A DNA stretch of 64,000 nucleotides from Terasakiella sp033100395 (lineage in GTDB: Bacteria > Pseudomonadota > Alphaproteobacteria > Rhodospirillales > Terasakiellaceae): assembly GCF_033100395.1 (NCBI RefSeq), contig NZ_JAWLVJ010000001.1:62001-126000 (forward strand). The letters run 5' to 3'. The notes beneath the pieces are model-generated. The model ran no database searches, was not told the origin of the DNA, and was given only the letters and a program-made list of their open reading frames with translations. Below are positions 8,696-17,232 of this stretch, piece by piece. How positions within the stretch are numbered: position 1 is the first letter of the stretch; each line of letters starts with the position of its first letter. The translations under genes were made by a program, and so were the position numbers.

Positions 8696-10471
8696 TTGGA
8701 ACCAGAAACCAAACTGGACACCCGCACCTTCCCGCTGATGAAGCGCATCTTTGTGGAATTTGTCCTGCCCTATAAAACACAATTGGTTATCGCCTTGATT
8801 TTCATGGCGGTTTCTTCTGCAGCAGCTGCACTCAGCATGTGGTTGCTCAAACCCGTTGTGGATGAGATTTTCGTCGCCAAAAACACAGATATGCTCTGGA
8901 ACGTCGGTGCCGGGATCATTTTTGTTTTTATTGTCAAGGGGATATCCCAATTTGGTCAGACCGCTACCATGTCCTGGCTGGGTTTGCGCATTGTCTCGGA
9001 CCTGCAGATCAAGCTTTATGATCACCTGATGAAGCTGGATTTGTCGTTTTTCCACGACAATCCGACCGGAACGTTGGTTTCGCGCTTCATGACCGATGCG
9101 GTTCTCATGCGCAATACAGCCACAAAAGTTCTGACCAGTGCCGGAAAAGATTTAACGCTTTTAATCGGCATGGTCTCCGTTATGCTGATTGCCAACTGGC
9201 AACTGGCCCTTTTTGCCCTGATCGTCTTTCCCATCACCATCGGCCCGGTCCTGAAAATCGGCAAGCGCATCCGCAAGGTTTCGACCAACACACAGATTGA
9301 ATTTGGTCATCTGCTGACGTTCTTGAACCAGAGCATTTCCAGCATCCGTCACGTCAAAGCCTATCGGATGGAACGTTATGAACGCGGTCAAATGCGCTTT
9401 CATACGGAAAATATCCGCCGCCTGATTTTTAAATCTGAACGTACCAAAGCCCTGAACTCCCCCATTATGGAAACCGTCATCGGCTTTACCGTAGCGCTTG
9501 TGATTGTCTATAGCGGCTATCAGGTCATCAGCGGGATTAAAACGCCCGGCGATTTCTTCGCCTTTCTGGCCTCTGCCTTCAGCGCTTATGAGCCTGCAAA
9601 ACGCCTGGCACACCTGAATGCGGAAATGCAGGGTGGCCTGGCAGGTGCGGTGCGTGTCTTTGGTATGTTTGACCTGAAACCCGCCATTCACAATATTGAA
9701 AATGCCCGGCCTCTCAACATCAAAGGCGGCGAAATTGACCTGAAGAATGTGACCTTCAAATATGCAGACGGTACCGTTGCGCTGAAAGATATGAACGTAC
9801 ATATCCCGGCAGGCAAAACCGTTGCCCTTGTCGGACCCAGCGGGGCGGGCAAATCCACCGTCCTTAATCTGGTGCCACGCTTTTACAATTTAGATAAAGG
9901 TAGCGTCTGCATTGACGGACAGGATGTGTCTGAGGTCACGCTGGCATCCCTTCGTAAATCCTGTGCGTTGGTCAGTCAGGAAACCGTCCTGTTTGATGAT
10001 ACCATCCGCGCCAACATCGCCTATGGCCGCCAAAGTGCCAGCGAAGAAGATATCATTACAGCCGCCAAACATGCCGCCGCCCATGATTTCATTATGGAAC
10101 TGCCCGACGGGTACGACACCATGGTGGGTGAAGATGGCGTCAAGCTATCTGGCGGACAACGCCAGCGCGTTTCCATTGCACGTGCCATGTTGAAAAACTC
10201 GCCCATCCTTCTGCTGGATGAGGCGACCTCTGCCCTTGATACTGAAAGTGAGCGCAAGGTCCAAAGCGCCCTGCAGGAACTGATGAAAGATCGCACCACA
10301 CTGGTGATCGCACACCGTTTGTCCACGGTTGTGGATGCGGACCTGATCTATGTCATCGACAAAGGTACGGTTGCCGAACAGGGAAGCCACGCCGAATTGG
10401 TTGCGCAAGATGGGATTTACGCCAAACTTTATGCCATGCAATTCAATGAAGAAGAGTCCGAAAGCGCATGA
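8696..10471 (+). CDS. msbA: MsbA-type lipid A flippase ABC transporter
   Basis: A 591-residue half-transporter with six membrane helices in the first 300 residues and an ATPase domain after. The ATPase domain has Walker A GPSGAGKST (near 380), the signature LSGGQRQR, Walker B ILLLDEATSALD and the switch histidine in IAHRLST. MsbA dimers flip lipid A-core across the inner membrane. The start is a TTG at 8696 with AGGA ten bases upstream; the first in-frame ATG (8738) has no such site. It is the first gene of a tight operon: the next gene begins inside its stop (ATGA, 10468-10471). Context with waaA, lpxK and lpxL makes lipid A the likely cargo. Confidence 0.92.
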   Translation: MEPETKLDTRTFPLMKRIFVEFVLPYKTQLVIALIFMAVSSAAAALSMWLLKPVVDEIFVAKNTDMLWNVGAGIIFVFIVKGISQFGQTATMSWLGLRIVSDLQIKLYDHLMKLDLSFFHDNPTGTLVSRFMTDAVLMRNTATKVLTSAGKDLTLLIGMVSVMLIANWQLALFALIVFPITIGPVLKIGKRIRKVSTNTQIEFGHLLTFLNQSISSIRHVKAYRMERYERGQMRFHTENIRRLIFKSERTKALNSPIMETVIGFTVALVIVYSGYQVISGIKTPGDFFAFLASAFSAYEPAKRLAHLNAEMQGGLAGAVRVFGMFDLKPAIHNIENARPLNIKGGEIDLKNVTFKYADGTVALKDMNVHIPAGKTVALVGPSGAGKSTVLNLVPRFYNLDKGSVCIDGQDVSEVTLASLRKSCALVSQETVLFDDTIRANIAYGRQSASEEDIITAAKHAAAHDFIMELPDGYDTMVGEDGVKLSGGQRQRVSIARAMLKNSPILLLDEATSALDTESERKVQSALQELMKDRTTLVIAHRLSTVVDADLIYVIDKGTVAEQGSHAELVAQDGIYAKLYAMQFNEEESESA

Positions 10472-11175
10472 AGAAGTTTCTGAAAAAACTGGTTAAATCC
10501 ATTTCCAGATCAGATGGCTTTCGCGGCATTTTATGCTGGATTGCCTTTGCGTATATCTGGCTCTGTTACAAGACCACGAGATGGGAAATCATCAACGGGC
10601 ATATCCCGCAGAAATTCTGGGATGAAGATAAACCCTTTATTCTATCCTTCTGGCATGGACGTATCCTGATCATGCCATATTGCTGGAACTTTGATCGCAA
10701 GGTCAACATGCTGATTTCCCAGCATCGCGACGGCCAACTGATCGCCAAAACCATCGGTCATATTGGCGTGGACTGTATTCAGGGATCATCGTCCAAAGGC
10801 GGGGCGACGGCGCTGCGCACCATGTTAAAAGCCCTTAAAAACGGGGAATCTATAGGGATCACACCCGATGGTCCGCGCGGACCACGTATGCTCGCCACAC
10901 CAGGTGTCATCAATCTGGCGAAACTGTCCGGCGTGCCGATCCTGCCTTGTTCGGTCGGGATGAAATCAAGAAAACATCTAGGCAGCTGGGATCGGTTCTG
11001 CCTGGCGCTTCCTTTCACCACAGGGGTCTTTTTATGGGAAGAACCAATTTACATCCCCAAAAAAGCCAGCAAAGAAGAATTAGCTGAATTGCAAGACCAT
11101 ATGGAAGACGTCCTGATCAAGGTGCAAAATCGTGTAGATGAACTGACAGGTCATCCCCCGGTGGAGGCCGCATGA
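10468..11175 (+). CDS. DUF374 lysophospholipid-acyltransferase-like protein
   Basis: A 235-residue protein of the DUF374 family, recognisable from SFWHGRILIMP near residue 61, a GVDCIQGSSSKGG segment and GITPDGPRGPR near 130. These correspond to the four acyltransferase blocks of the LPLAT superfamily. A single hydrophobic stretch near residues 20-36 suggests membrane association. The family is regularly found beside waaA in alphaproteobacteria and is thought to act in lipid A or outer-membrane lipid assembly, but its reaction is not settled. Start and stop overlap neighbours on both sides (ATGA at 10468 and 11172), so expression is coupled to msbA and waaA. Confidence 0.85.
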   Translation: MKKFLKKLVKSISRSDGFRGILCWIAFAYIWLCYKTTRWEIINGHIPQKFWDEDKPFILSFWHGRILIMPYCWNFDRKVNMLISQHRDGQLIAKTIGHIGVDCIQGSSSKGGATALRTMLKALKNGESIGITPDGPRGPRMLATPGVINLAKLSGVPILPCSVGMKSRKHLGSWDRFCLALPFTTGVFLWEEPIYIPKKASKEELAELQDHMEDVLIKVQNRVDELTGHPPVEAA

Positions 11176-12449
11176 TCTTTTCGCTTTACCGCCTTGCAAC
11201 CAATATTGCAGCGCCCATCATTTCACGGTATCTGAAAAAGCGCCTTGAAAAAGGTAAAGAACATCCAACGCGCTTTTCAGAACGTCTGGGGATTGCAGGA
11301 CTGCCCCGTCCAGCAGGCAAATTGATCTGGTTACATGGGGCAAGTGTGGGCGAAGCGATTTCTCTTCTGACGCTGATCAACAAGCTTAAAACTGACTATC
11401 CGCATTTTAACATTCTTGTCACCACAGGCACTGTTACATCAGCTGAACTTCTGGCAAACCGCCTGCCCGAAGGGGTGATCCATCAGTTTGTCCCGGTTGA
11501 CCGCCTGCCTTATGTGCGCAAGTTTCTGGACCATTGGAAACCGGACATTGCCTTTTGGGCAGAAAGTGAACTTTGGCCCAACCTTTTACACGAAAGCCAT
11601 AAACGTGGTATCCATCTGGCGCTGATCAACGCGCGCATGTCTGAAAAATCGCTAAAATCCTGGATGCGGTTTAAAGGATTTATTGCGGGCCTGCTGAACA
11701 CCTTCGACATTTGTCTCGCTCAGACAGAAAAAGACGGAGGTCACTATCGCCAACTCGGGGCTAAGAATGTCCAATGTGTGGGAAATCTGAAATATGCCTC
11801 CCCCGCCCTTCCTTATGACACGGCAGAACTGGACCGGCTCACATCCCTGTTGAAAGACCGTGCCTTGTGGCTGGCGGCAAGCACACATCCCGGGGAAGAA
11901 ACTCTGCTGGCACGTGTGCATAATGCGGTCAAAAAGACCAAACCCAATCTTCTGACCATCATTGCACCACGCCACCCCCATCGCGGAGATGACATCCGTG
12001 CGGAACTGGAAGATCTTGGTCTGTCAATTGCCCAACGTTCCAACGGCGACCAGCCATGCGAACAAACCGATATTTATCTGTGCGACACCATGGGGGAAAT
12101 GGGCCTGCTTTATCGCCTGTCCGACCTGGTCTTTATGGGCAAATCCATGGAACCACTGGGCGGACAAAATCCGTTGGAACCCGCACGTTTGGATTGCGCC
12201 GTTCTGTGCGGACCTTATATGACCAACTTCACAGAAATTATGGATCGGTTTCAAAAGAATGATGCCATCACGGTTGTGGCTGATGAAGTTGAACTGGCTA
12301 AAAAAATCACCCACTTGCTGAACAATCAGACACAGACAACTGAATTGGCAAAGAAGGCCAAAGATGTTGCCTTGGCCGAAGCAGCCGTGCTGGATCGGAT
12401 CATGGACAAGCTGAATACCCAGTTCCAGCTGGATGAAAAGGGGGCCTAA
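11172..12449 (+). CDS. waaA: Kdo transferase
   Basis: 425 residues, the usual size of 3-deoxy-D-manno-octulosonic acid transferase (GT30). This inner-membrane enzyme adds Kdo to lipid IVA using CMP-Kdo. The N-terminus has a short membrane-interacting helix, then RFSERLG and WLHGASVGEA near residue 55; the family's catalytic acid lies in this last block. The C-terminal half carries the nucleotide-sugar fold with MGEMGLLYRLSDLVFMG and GGQNPLEPA, classic GT30 blocks. Whether it adds one or two Kdo residues cannot be read. It lies between the DUF374 gene (overlap) and lpxK, which begins immediately after its stop. Confidence 0.94.
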   Translation: MIFSLYRLATNIAAPIISRYLKKRLEKGKEHPTRFSERLGIAGLPRPAGKLIWLHGASVGEAISLLTLINKLKTDYPHFNILVTTGTVTSAELLANRLPEGVIHQFVPVDRLPYVRKFLDHWKPDIAFWAESELWPNLLHESHKRGIHLALINARMSEKSLKSWMRFKGFIAGLLNTFDICLAQTEKDGGHYRQLGAKNVQCVGNLKYASPALPYDTAELDRLTSLLKDRALWLAASTHPGEETLLARVHNAVKKTKPNLLTIIAPRHPHRGDDIRAELEDLGLSIAQRSNGDQPCEQTDIYLCDTMGEMGLLYRLSDLVFMGKSMEPLGGQNPLEPARLDCAVLCGPYMTNFTEIMDRFQKNDAITVVADEVELAKKITHLLNNQTQTTELAKKAKDVALAEAAVLDRIMDKLNTQFQLDEKGA

Positions 12450-13433
12450 ATGAAAGCCCCGGCGTTTTGGAACCATGGCCAAAAGAGTTTGCTGTCCAGC
12501 CTTCTCGCCCCCATCGCAGGCATCTATGGATCACGGACCGCCAAACGCGCTTTACAACCCGCCCGCTTCAAGGCCGATATCCCGGTCATCTGTATCGGCA
12601 ATCTGACCATGGGCGGGGCGGGAAAAACCCCCAGTGCCATCACCATCTGTGAAACCTTAAAACAAGCAGGCAAAAACCCTGTTTTTCTTTCGCGCGGCTA
12701 TGGCGGCAAGCTTGAAGGCCCGGTGATGGTTGATGCACAATCTGCTACAGATGTCGGTGATGAACCTTTGCTGCTACGCCAATATGCCCCGGTCTGTGTC
12801 TCGCGTAACCGGGTGGCCGGGGCCAAAGCCTGTATGGAATCTGGGGCAGATGTCATCATCATGGATGACGGCTATCAGAACCCGCATCTGCACAAAGATA
12901 TCTCCTTTCTTGTCATTGATGGCGGCTTTGGCCATGGCAATGAAAAAGTCTTCCCGGCAGGGCCATTGCGTGAAACGCTTGAAAACGGCCTGCAACGCTG
13001 TGACGCCATCCTCTTTATCGGAGAAGATGTAACCCAGACAAAAGATCGGCTCAAAGACGCCGCCCCCCATCTGCCTATTCTGGATGCCACCATCACCCCA
13101 AAAGCGCGCCCGGATTTAAGTGGTAAATCCTGCATCGCCTTTGCCGGGATTGGACGGCCGGAAAAATTCTTTGCCACTCTTCGGAATATGGGCATCACTC
13201 TGGCAGCGCAACATAGCTTTGGTGATCATCACCCCTACAGCACACAGGACATCACCCGCCTGAGAAAGGAGGCTGAACAACTGAATGCCAGCCTCATTAC
13301 CACGGAAAAAGACCTGGTCCGCCTACCACAAGAGTTGCGCCGTCACATTGATGTCATAAAAATCAAGCTGGATTTTGGCAAAGCGGACATGCTACATGGG
13401 GTGCTTCGTGATATTCTTGAAGACAGCCAATAG
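12450..13433 (+). CDS. lpxK: Tetraacyldisaccharide 4'-kinase
   Basis: 327 residues of LpxK, the kinase that phosphorylates the 4' position of the lipid A disaccharide. The P-loop variant NLTMGGAGKTP appears near residue 51. The FLSRGYGG and DEPLL blocks follow, and then DDGYQNPHLHKD, whose aspartate pair is catalytic in studied enzymes. An N-terminal hydrophobic helix anchors it to the inner membrane. The start ATG directly abuts the waaA stop codon, and lpxL starts four bases after its own stop, so it is in the middle of the lipid A operon. Confidence 0.94.
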   Translation: MKAPAFWNHGQKSLLSSLLAPIAGIYGSRTAKRALQPARFKADIPVICIGNLTMGGAGKTPSAITICETLKQAGKNPVFLSRGYGGKLEGPVMVDAQSATDVGDEPLLLRQYAPVCVSRNRVAGAKACMESGADVIIMDDGYQNPHLHKDISFLVIDGGFGHGNEKVFPAGPLRETLENGLQRCDAILFIGEDVTQTKDRLKDAAPHLPILDATITPKARPDLSGKSCIAFAGIGRPEKFFATLRNMGITLAAQHSFGDHHPYSTQDITRLRKEAEQLNASLITTEKDLVRLPQELRRHIDVIKIKLDFGKADMLHGVLRDILEDSQ

Positions 13434-13437
13434 TGTG

Positions 13438-14331
13438 ATGCGCGCTTTTATTCAGAAATATATTTCCCACCCGCTGCAGGGCATGACGGTCCATACGATC
13501 TTTTTTCTCATGGGGCTAATCCCGATTGATACGGCCTCTGCTATCGGTGGGAAGATTGGGCGCTTGATCGGACCACGCCTGAAAGTCCATAAGCTGGGCC
13601 TGGAAAATCTGAAAAAGGCCTTTCCCGATAAATCCGCTGCAGAAATCGAAACCATCATGGCGGGCGTCTGGGATAATCTGGGGCGTACCAGTTTTGAATT
13701 GGCACATATTCCAAAATTGAACCTCTATGACCATCCTGAACGATTTGAAATCGTTGGGGGGGAATATATTGACTTGGTACGCGATGATGACCAATGCGGC
13801 ATCATCTTTTCGGGGCATATGGCAAATTGGGAGTTTTCTGCCCGTACCATGGCACAGCGCACCCCTCCACTTCCGTTAGGACTAATCTTCCGTGAACCTG
13901 ATAACCCTTGGGTAAATGGCATTTTCGATAAAAGAAAGCCTGTTGGGTGCGAATTAATCCCCAAAGGCGCAAAAGGCGCGCGACGGGCATTGGAAATACT
14001 TAAATCCGGTGGGCATCTTGCGTTGCTTGTGGATCAGAAAATGAACGACGGCATTCCTGTCCCTTTCTTTGGGCATGACGCCATGACCGCGCCTGCAATG
14101 GCGCAATTTGCACTAAAATTTAACTGTCCGCTTGTTCCCATGCGTATCGAACGTAAGGAAGGCGCCTATTTCAGGATGACATATTATCCACCCATTGACG
14201 TTCCCCTGACAGGTAATCGTAAAGAAGATATTCTTGCCATTATGACAACAGTTAACCAGATCCTGGAAGACTGGATCACCGAACGTCCGGAGCAATGGCT
14301 GTGGCTGCATCGCCGCTGGCCAAAAGATTAA
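13438..14331 (+). CDS. lpxL: Lipid A late acyltransferase (LpxL/HtrB family)
   Basis: About 297 residues, the typical length of the LpxL/LpxM family that adds secondary acyl chains to Kdo-lipid A from acyl-ACP. The H(x4)E active-site block appears as FSGHMANWEF near residue 121. The later LALLVDQKMNDGIPVPFFG is the second conserved region. There is a hydrophobic N-terminal stretch. I chose the ATG at 13438, just after the lpxK stop; a longer frame from 13375 would lie inside lpxK. It is the last operon gene and converges on a response regulator gene with a four-base stop overlap. Which acyl chain it uses is not predictable. Confidence 0.88.
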   Translation: MRAFIQKYISHPLQGMTVHTIFFLMGLIPIDTASAIGGKIGRLIGPRLKVHKLGLENLKKAFPDKSAAEIETIMAGVWDNLGRTSFELAHIPKLNLYDHPERFEIVGGEYIDLVRDDDQCGIIFSGHMANWEFSARTMAQRTPPLPLGLIFREPDNPWVNGIFDKRKPVGCELIPKGAKGARRALEILKSGGHLALLVDQKMNDGIPVPFFGHDAMTAPAMAQFALKFNCPLVPMRIERKEGAYFRMTYYPPIDVPLTGNRKEDILAIMTTVNQILEDWITERPEQWLWLHRRWPKD

Positions 14332-14690
14332 CCTAGTAAGTGGCGCAGGCAGACCAAGAGTTCATCTGCGGAAAAAGGTTTTGCCAACGCTTCATTGGCC
14401 CCTAATGATCGGGCATATTCCAGCGGATTAAAACGGTCTTCACCATAGCCGGTCATGGCAATGATGGTGATATCAGCGTTCATTCGGCGGATTTCACCAA
14501 TGGTTTCAAAGCCATCTTTTTCCGGCATGAAAATATCCAGCAGGACAGCATCAAACGAATCATCCCTGATCTGCGACATGGCTTCATGCCCGTTGTGGGT
14601 CACAACGACATCGTAGCCCTTGACCTTAAGGACTTCCGACATGGCAAAACAGATATCCGGATCGTCATCGACGATTAATATTCGGCTCAT
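14328..14690 (-). CDS. Single-domain response regulator
   Basis: A 120-residue stand-alone receiver domain. It shows the acidic pair in ILIVDDDPD, the phosphoacceptor aspartate in VLLDIFMP (near 52), the switch threonine in IAMTGYG and the conserved lysine in ALAKPF. With no output domain it probably acts by protein contact, as CheY-like or Spo0F-like proteins do, or as a phosphate shuttle. No histidine kinase gene is adjacent, so its partner is unknown. The start is the ATG at 14690 with GGGGA upstream. It converges on lpxL with overlapping stops and is 83 bases downstream of the M23 peptidase gene on the same strand. Confidence 0.88.
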   Translation of the reverse strand: MSRILIVDDDPDICFAMSEVLKVKGYDVVVTHNGHEAMSQIRDDSFDAVLLDIFMPEKDGFETIGEIRRMNADITIIAMTGYGEDRFNPLEYARSLGANEALAKPFSADELLVCLRHLLG

Positions 14691-14773
14691 CAGGTTATTC
14701 CCCACACCCAAAAAAATTGATGTCTAACCTATTTTTTTATGTCTCTCTATACCCAAACAGGTGAGAGTTGTAC

Positions 14774-15634
14774 CTAATTGAGCAGCAAAAGCGGGTCGAG
14801 TGCAACATTTTTCAGACTCACCCCCCAATGAAGATGTGGTCCAGTTGACCGTCCCGTGGTGCCGATTTTACCGACAGGATCACCTTTTTTAACAAATTGT
14901 CCTTCTTTAACAATGATTTCGTTCATATGGATATAGATGGACTGCAAGCCATAGCCATGATCGATCATCACCGTTTTGCCCATCAAAAACATGCCCTGAT
15001 GCAACAATGAAATGGTGCCATCGGCACTCGCTTTAATGAGCGTCCCGGTCGGCGCGGCAATATCAATCCCTTTATGAGGGCTGCGCGGTTTGCCATTTAA
15101 AATACGTTGCGATCCAAAAACACCAGACAAACGCCCTTTGGCCGGCCAGTCAAAACCAGAAGCAAAGAAAGTATTCAACGTCACTTTATTACGGGTATTT
15201 TTCACTGCTGTATTATCAGCAATGATTCGCTTGGATGCTTCCGGATTGGGTGTCACTTTCTTTTTCGGCAAGCCATCAATGCGGGAAATTTTATATTTCT
15301 GCTTATCGATATTCAGCGTTTCTGTGACTTGCGTGCCATCCGGATAAGTAATCATCAAGAAGCTTTCCGGCTTTGCCAGGCGCCCAAAGCCAAGAAGAAA
15401 CAGACCATCAGGCGAGACCAAAATTTCTTCGGCATCCAGCTGGACGAGACTACCCGGCGTAACCGTACCAAAGACAAGCCCGCCCTGTTTGAAGGTGCCG
15501 TTCAGGGAATAGGTGTTGGCAAAAACATTTAAAGCAAAAAATAAAGCCGTCATACCTGCGAAGGCAGGTATCCAAAACCTTTGTTTCAATAGATTCCTGC
15601 CTGCGCAGGAATGACGAGAGAACATATCAATCAA
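14774..15634 (-). CDS. Periplasmic M23 (LytM) peptidase with repeat-encoded N-terminus
   Basis: The C-terminal 110 residues are a LytM/M23 domain with HKGIDIAAPTGT, IDHGYGLQSIYIHM and the metal-binding PHLHWG, so it is expected to cut peptidoglycan cross-links in the periplasm. Residues 40-140 form a beta-rich region before it. The first about 35 residues are a signal peptide, but residues 7-29 are translated from a dispersed double-hairpin repeat (15548-15616), ending in the familiar IPAFAGMT. The start is a TTG at 15634 that overlaps the xseA stop and has GGGAAG six bases upstream; an ATG at 15625 is the alternative. The repeat supplies charged and early hydrophobic residues before the ALNVFA cleavage region. 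Confidence 0.85.
   Translation of the reverse strand: MIDMFSRHSCAGRNLLKQRFWIPAFAGMTALFFALNVFANTYSLNGTFKQGGLVFGTVTPGSLVQLDAEEILVSPDGLFLLGFGRLAKPESFLMITYPDGTQVTETLNIDKQKYKISRIDGLPKKKVTPNPEASKRIIADNTAVKNTRNKVTLNTFFASGFDWPAKGRLSGVFGSQRILNGKPRSPHKGIDIAAPTGTLIKASADGTISLLHQGMFLMGKTVMIDHGYGLQSIYIHMNEIIVKEGQFVKKGDPVGKIGTTGRSTGPHLHWGVSLKNVALDPLLLLN
15548..15616. repeat. Double-hairpin dispersed repeat inside the M23 gene
   Basis: A 69-base imperfect inverted repeat. The left arm begins CGTCATACCTGCGAAGGCAG and the reverse complement of the right arm begins CGTCATTCCTGCGCAGGCAG; over 26 bases I count four mismatches. Each arm is itself a small hairpin (CCTGC/GCAGG). It looks like the widespread short palindromic repeats that are translated as IPAFAGMT in many proteobacteria. 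Its length is a multiple of three, and it lies in frame within the M23 peptidase signal peptide. Confidence 0.85.
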
Positions 15635-17175
15635 AACAAACTTCCCTGTTCCGGTGGTGGGGCTTTTTTCTTGGGCGCAGGTTTGGGCTTCGCTTTCGGT
15701 TTTGGAGCAGGCTCAACCGTCGGCGCCACGCCCTCACCATTGACCAGCACATCCAGCTTGTCATCCCCGCCAAACTGAATGGCGAGCTCCTGACCGATCT
15801 CCAGACCGCTGGAAGACGTCACAGCCGTCCCCTCTCTATCTGTCACCAGCGCAAAACCACGATCCAGCACGCTTTTATATGAATAGCTTTCCAGCAAAGC
15901 CGACAGGCTTTTCAGTTTTTGTTCAGAACGCGCAATCCCGTCATCCACTGCCTTACGACGCACCAGTGCGGACGTGCGATCATACTGACTCTGTTTTCGC
16001 TGTAACAAGGACTGATAGCCTGACATCAAAGCCTGCGTGCGGCCCAATAGACGTTCCTGCGCATTCTGAATTTGCTGTCGCGGTTCGGGGATTTTGGCAG
16101 ACAGTTGATCCACCCGCATGGATTGGCGCTGCAACAGGTTTTGCACGGAATTGCCCAACCGTTCCACCCGATCATCCAGCCGCTGTGTCATGTCTTCGAC
16201 CAACCTTTGTGGGTTGGGGATAGCACGTGCCGCCGATTTAACACTCAGGGTGCGTTCTTCCATAGTGCGGTTCATGGCCGAGACAAGGCGGGTGCCGTCA
16301 TCCATTACTTGCGCCAGCAATTCCATACGCACCGGAACCGCCATTTCAGCAGCTGCCGTCGGGGTTGGTGCGCGGCGGTCTGAGGCGTAATCAATCAGCG
16401 TCGTATCGGTTTCATGACCGACCGCTGAGATCAGCGGGATATCGCTGTTGGCCGCCGCGCGCACAACAATTTCTTCGTTAAAGGACCAGAGATCTTCCAG
16501 CGATCCGCCGCCGCGCGCCACAATCAACAGATCCGGTCTTGGAACCCCATTTGATCCATCAATACTGTTAAAGGCTTCGATCCCTTTGGCGACCTGTTCA
16601 GCCGCGCCCTTACCCTGCACCAAGCACGGCCACAGCAAAACATGACGCGGGAAACGGTCATTCAGGCGATGCATGATATCGCGGATCACCGCACCAGTGG
16701 GGGAGGTCACAATCCCAATGACCTTAGGCAAAAACGGCAGTTGTTTTTTACGTTCCGGATCAAACAGACCTTCACCCGCGAGTTTGCGTTTCAAATCTTC
16801 CAGAAGCTTGAGCAAGGCGCCTTCGCCTGCCAATTCCATGGATTCGATCACCAACTGGTATTTGGACCGTCCGGGAAAGGTGGTCAGACGCCCTTTACAG
16901 ATGACTTCCATGCCGTCTTGCGGCTTGAGGTCGATCTTTGCCGCCATCCCTTTCCAGCAGACAGCATCCATCACCGCATTTTCATCCTTAAGCCCCAGGT
17001 ACAAATGACCAGAGGCCGCGCGCTTAAAGCCGGAGATTTCACCGCGCACACGAACAAGAGAAAAAGCATCTTCAACCGTGCGCTTTAAAGCGCCGGAAAG
17101 CTCAGAAACACTCAGGATCGGTTGATTATGTTGCCCCGGTGTTTCAAATGCATCTGCAAAAGGGTTGTCAGTCAT
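15631..17175 (-). CDS. xseA: Exodeoxyribonuclease VII large subunit
   Basis: About 514 residues of XseA. An N-terminal OB-fold (VRVRGEISGFKRAASGHLYLGLKD) precedes the catalytic core, which has IGIVTSPTGAVIRDI and the family block ARGGGSLEDLWSFN near residue 225. A long coiled-coil region of about 190 residues follows. The enzyme degrades single-stranded DNA with the small subunit XseB, which is not in this window. The end carries an extra tail of about 30 residues rich in Lys, Pro and Ala before QGSLF; such a tail is not needed for the fold. The ATG at 17175 is used. It is divergent from purD across 57 bases and overlaps the M23 start by four bases. Confidence 0.92.
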   Translation of the reverse strand: MTDNPFADAFETPGQHNQPILSVSELSGALKRTVEDAFSLVRVRGEISGFKRAASGHLYLGLKDENAVMDAVCWKGMAAKIDLKPQDGMEVICKGRLTTFPGRSKYQLVIESMELAGEGALLKLLEDLKRKLAGEGLFDPERKKQLPFLPKVIGIVTSPTGAVIRDIMHRLNDRFPRHVLLWPCLVQGKGAAEQVAKGIEAFNSIDGSNGVPRPDLLIVARGGGSLEDLWSFNEEIVVRAAANSDIPLISAVGHETDTTLIDYASDRRAPTPTAAAEMAVPVRMELLAQVMDDGTRLVSAMNRTMEERTLSVKSAARAIPNPQRLVEDMTQRLDDRVERLGNSVQNLLQRQSMRVDQLSAKIPEPRQQIQNAQERLLGRTQALMSGYQSLLQRKQSQYDRTSALVRRKAVDDGIARSEQKLKSLSALLESYSYKSVLDRGFALVTDREGTAVTSSSGLEIGQELAIQFGGDDKLDVLVNGEGVAPTVEPAPKPKAKPKPAPKKKAPPPEQGSLF

Positions 17176-17232
17176 GGGGGTCAATATGGTACAAGTGCGT
17201 CAACTTGTGAATATCAAATATGGGAAGTCGTC

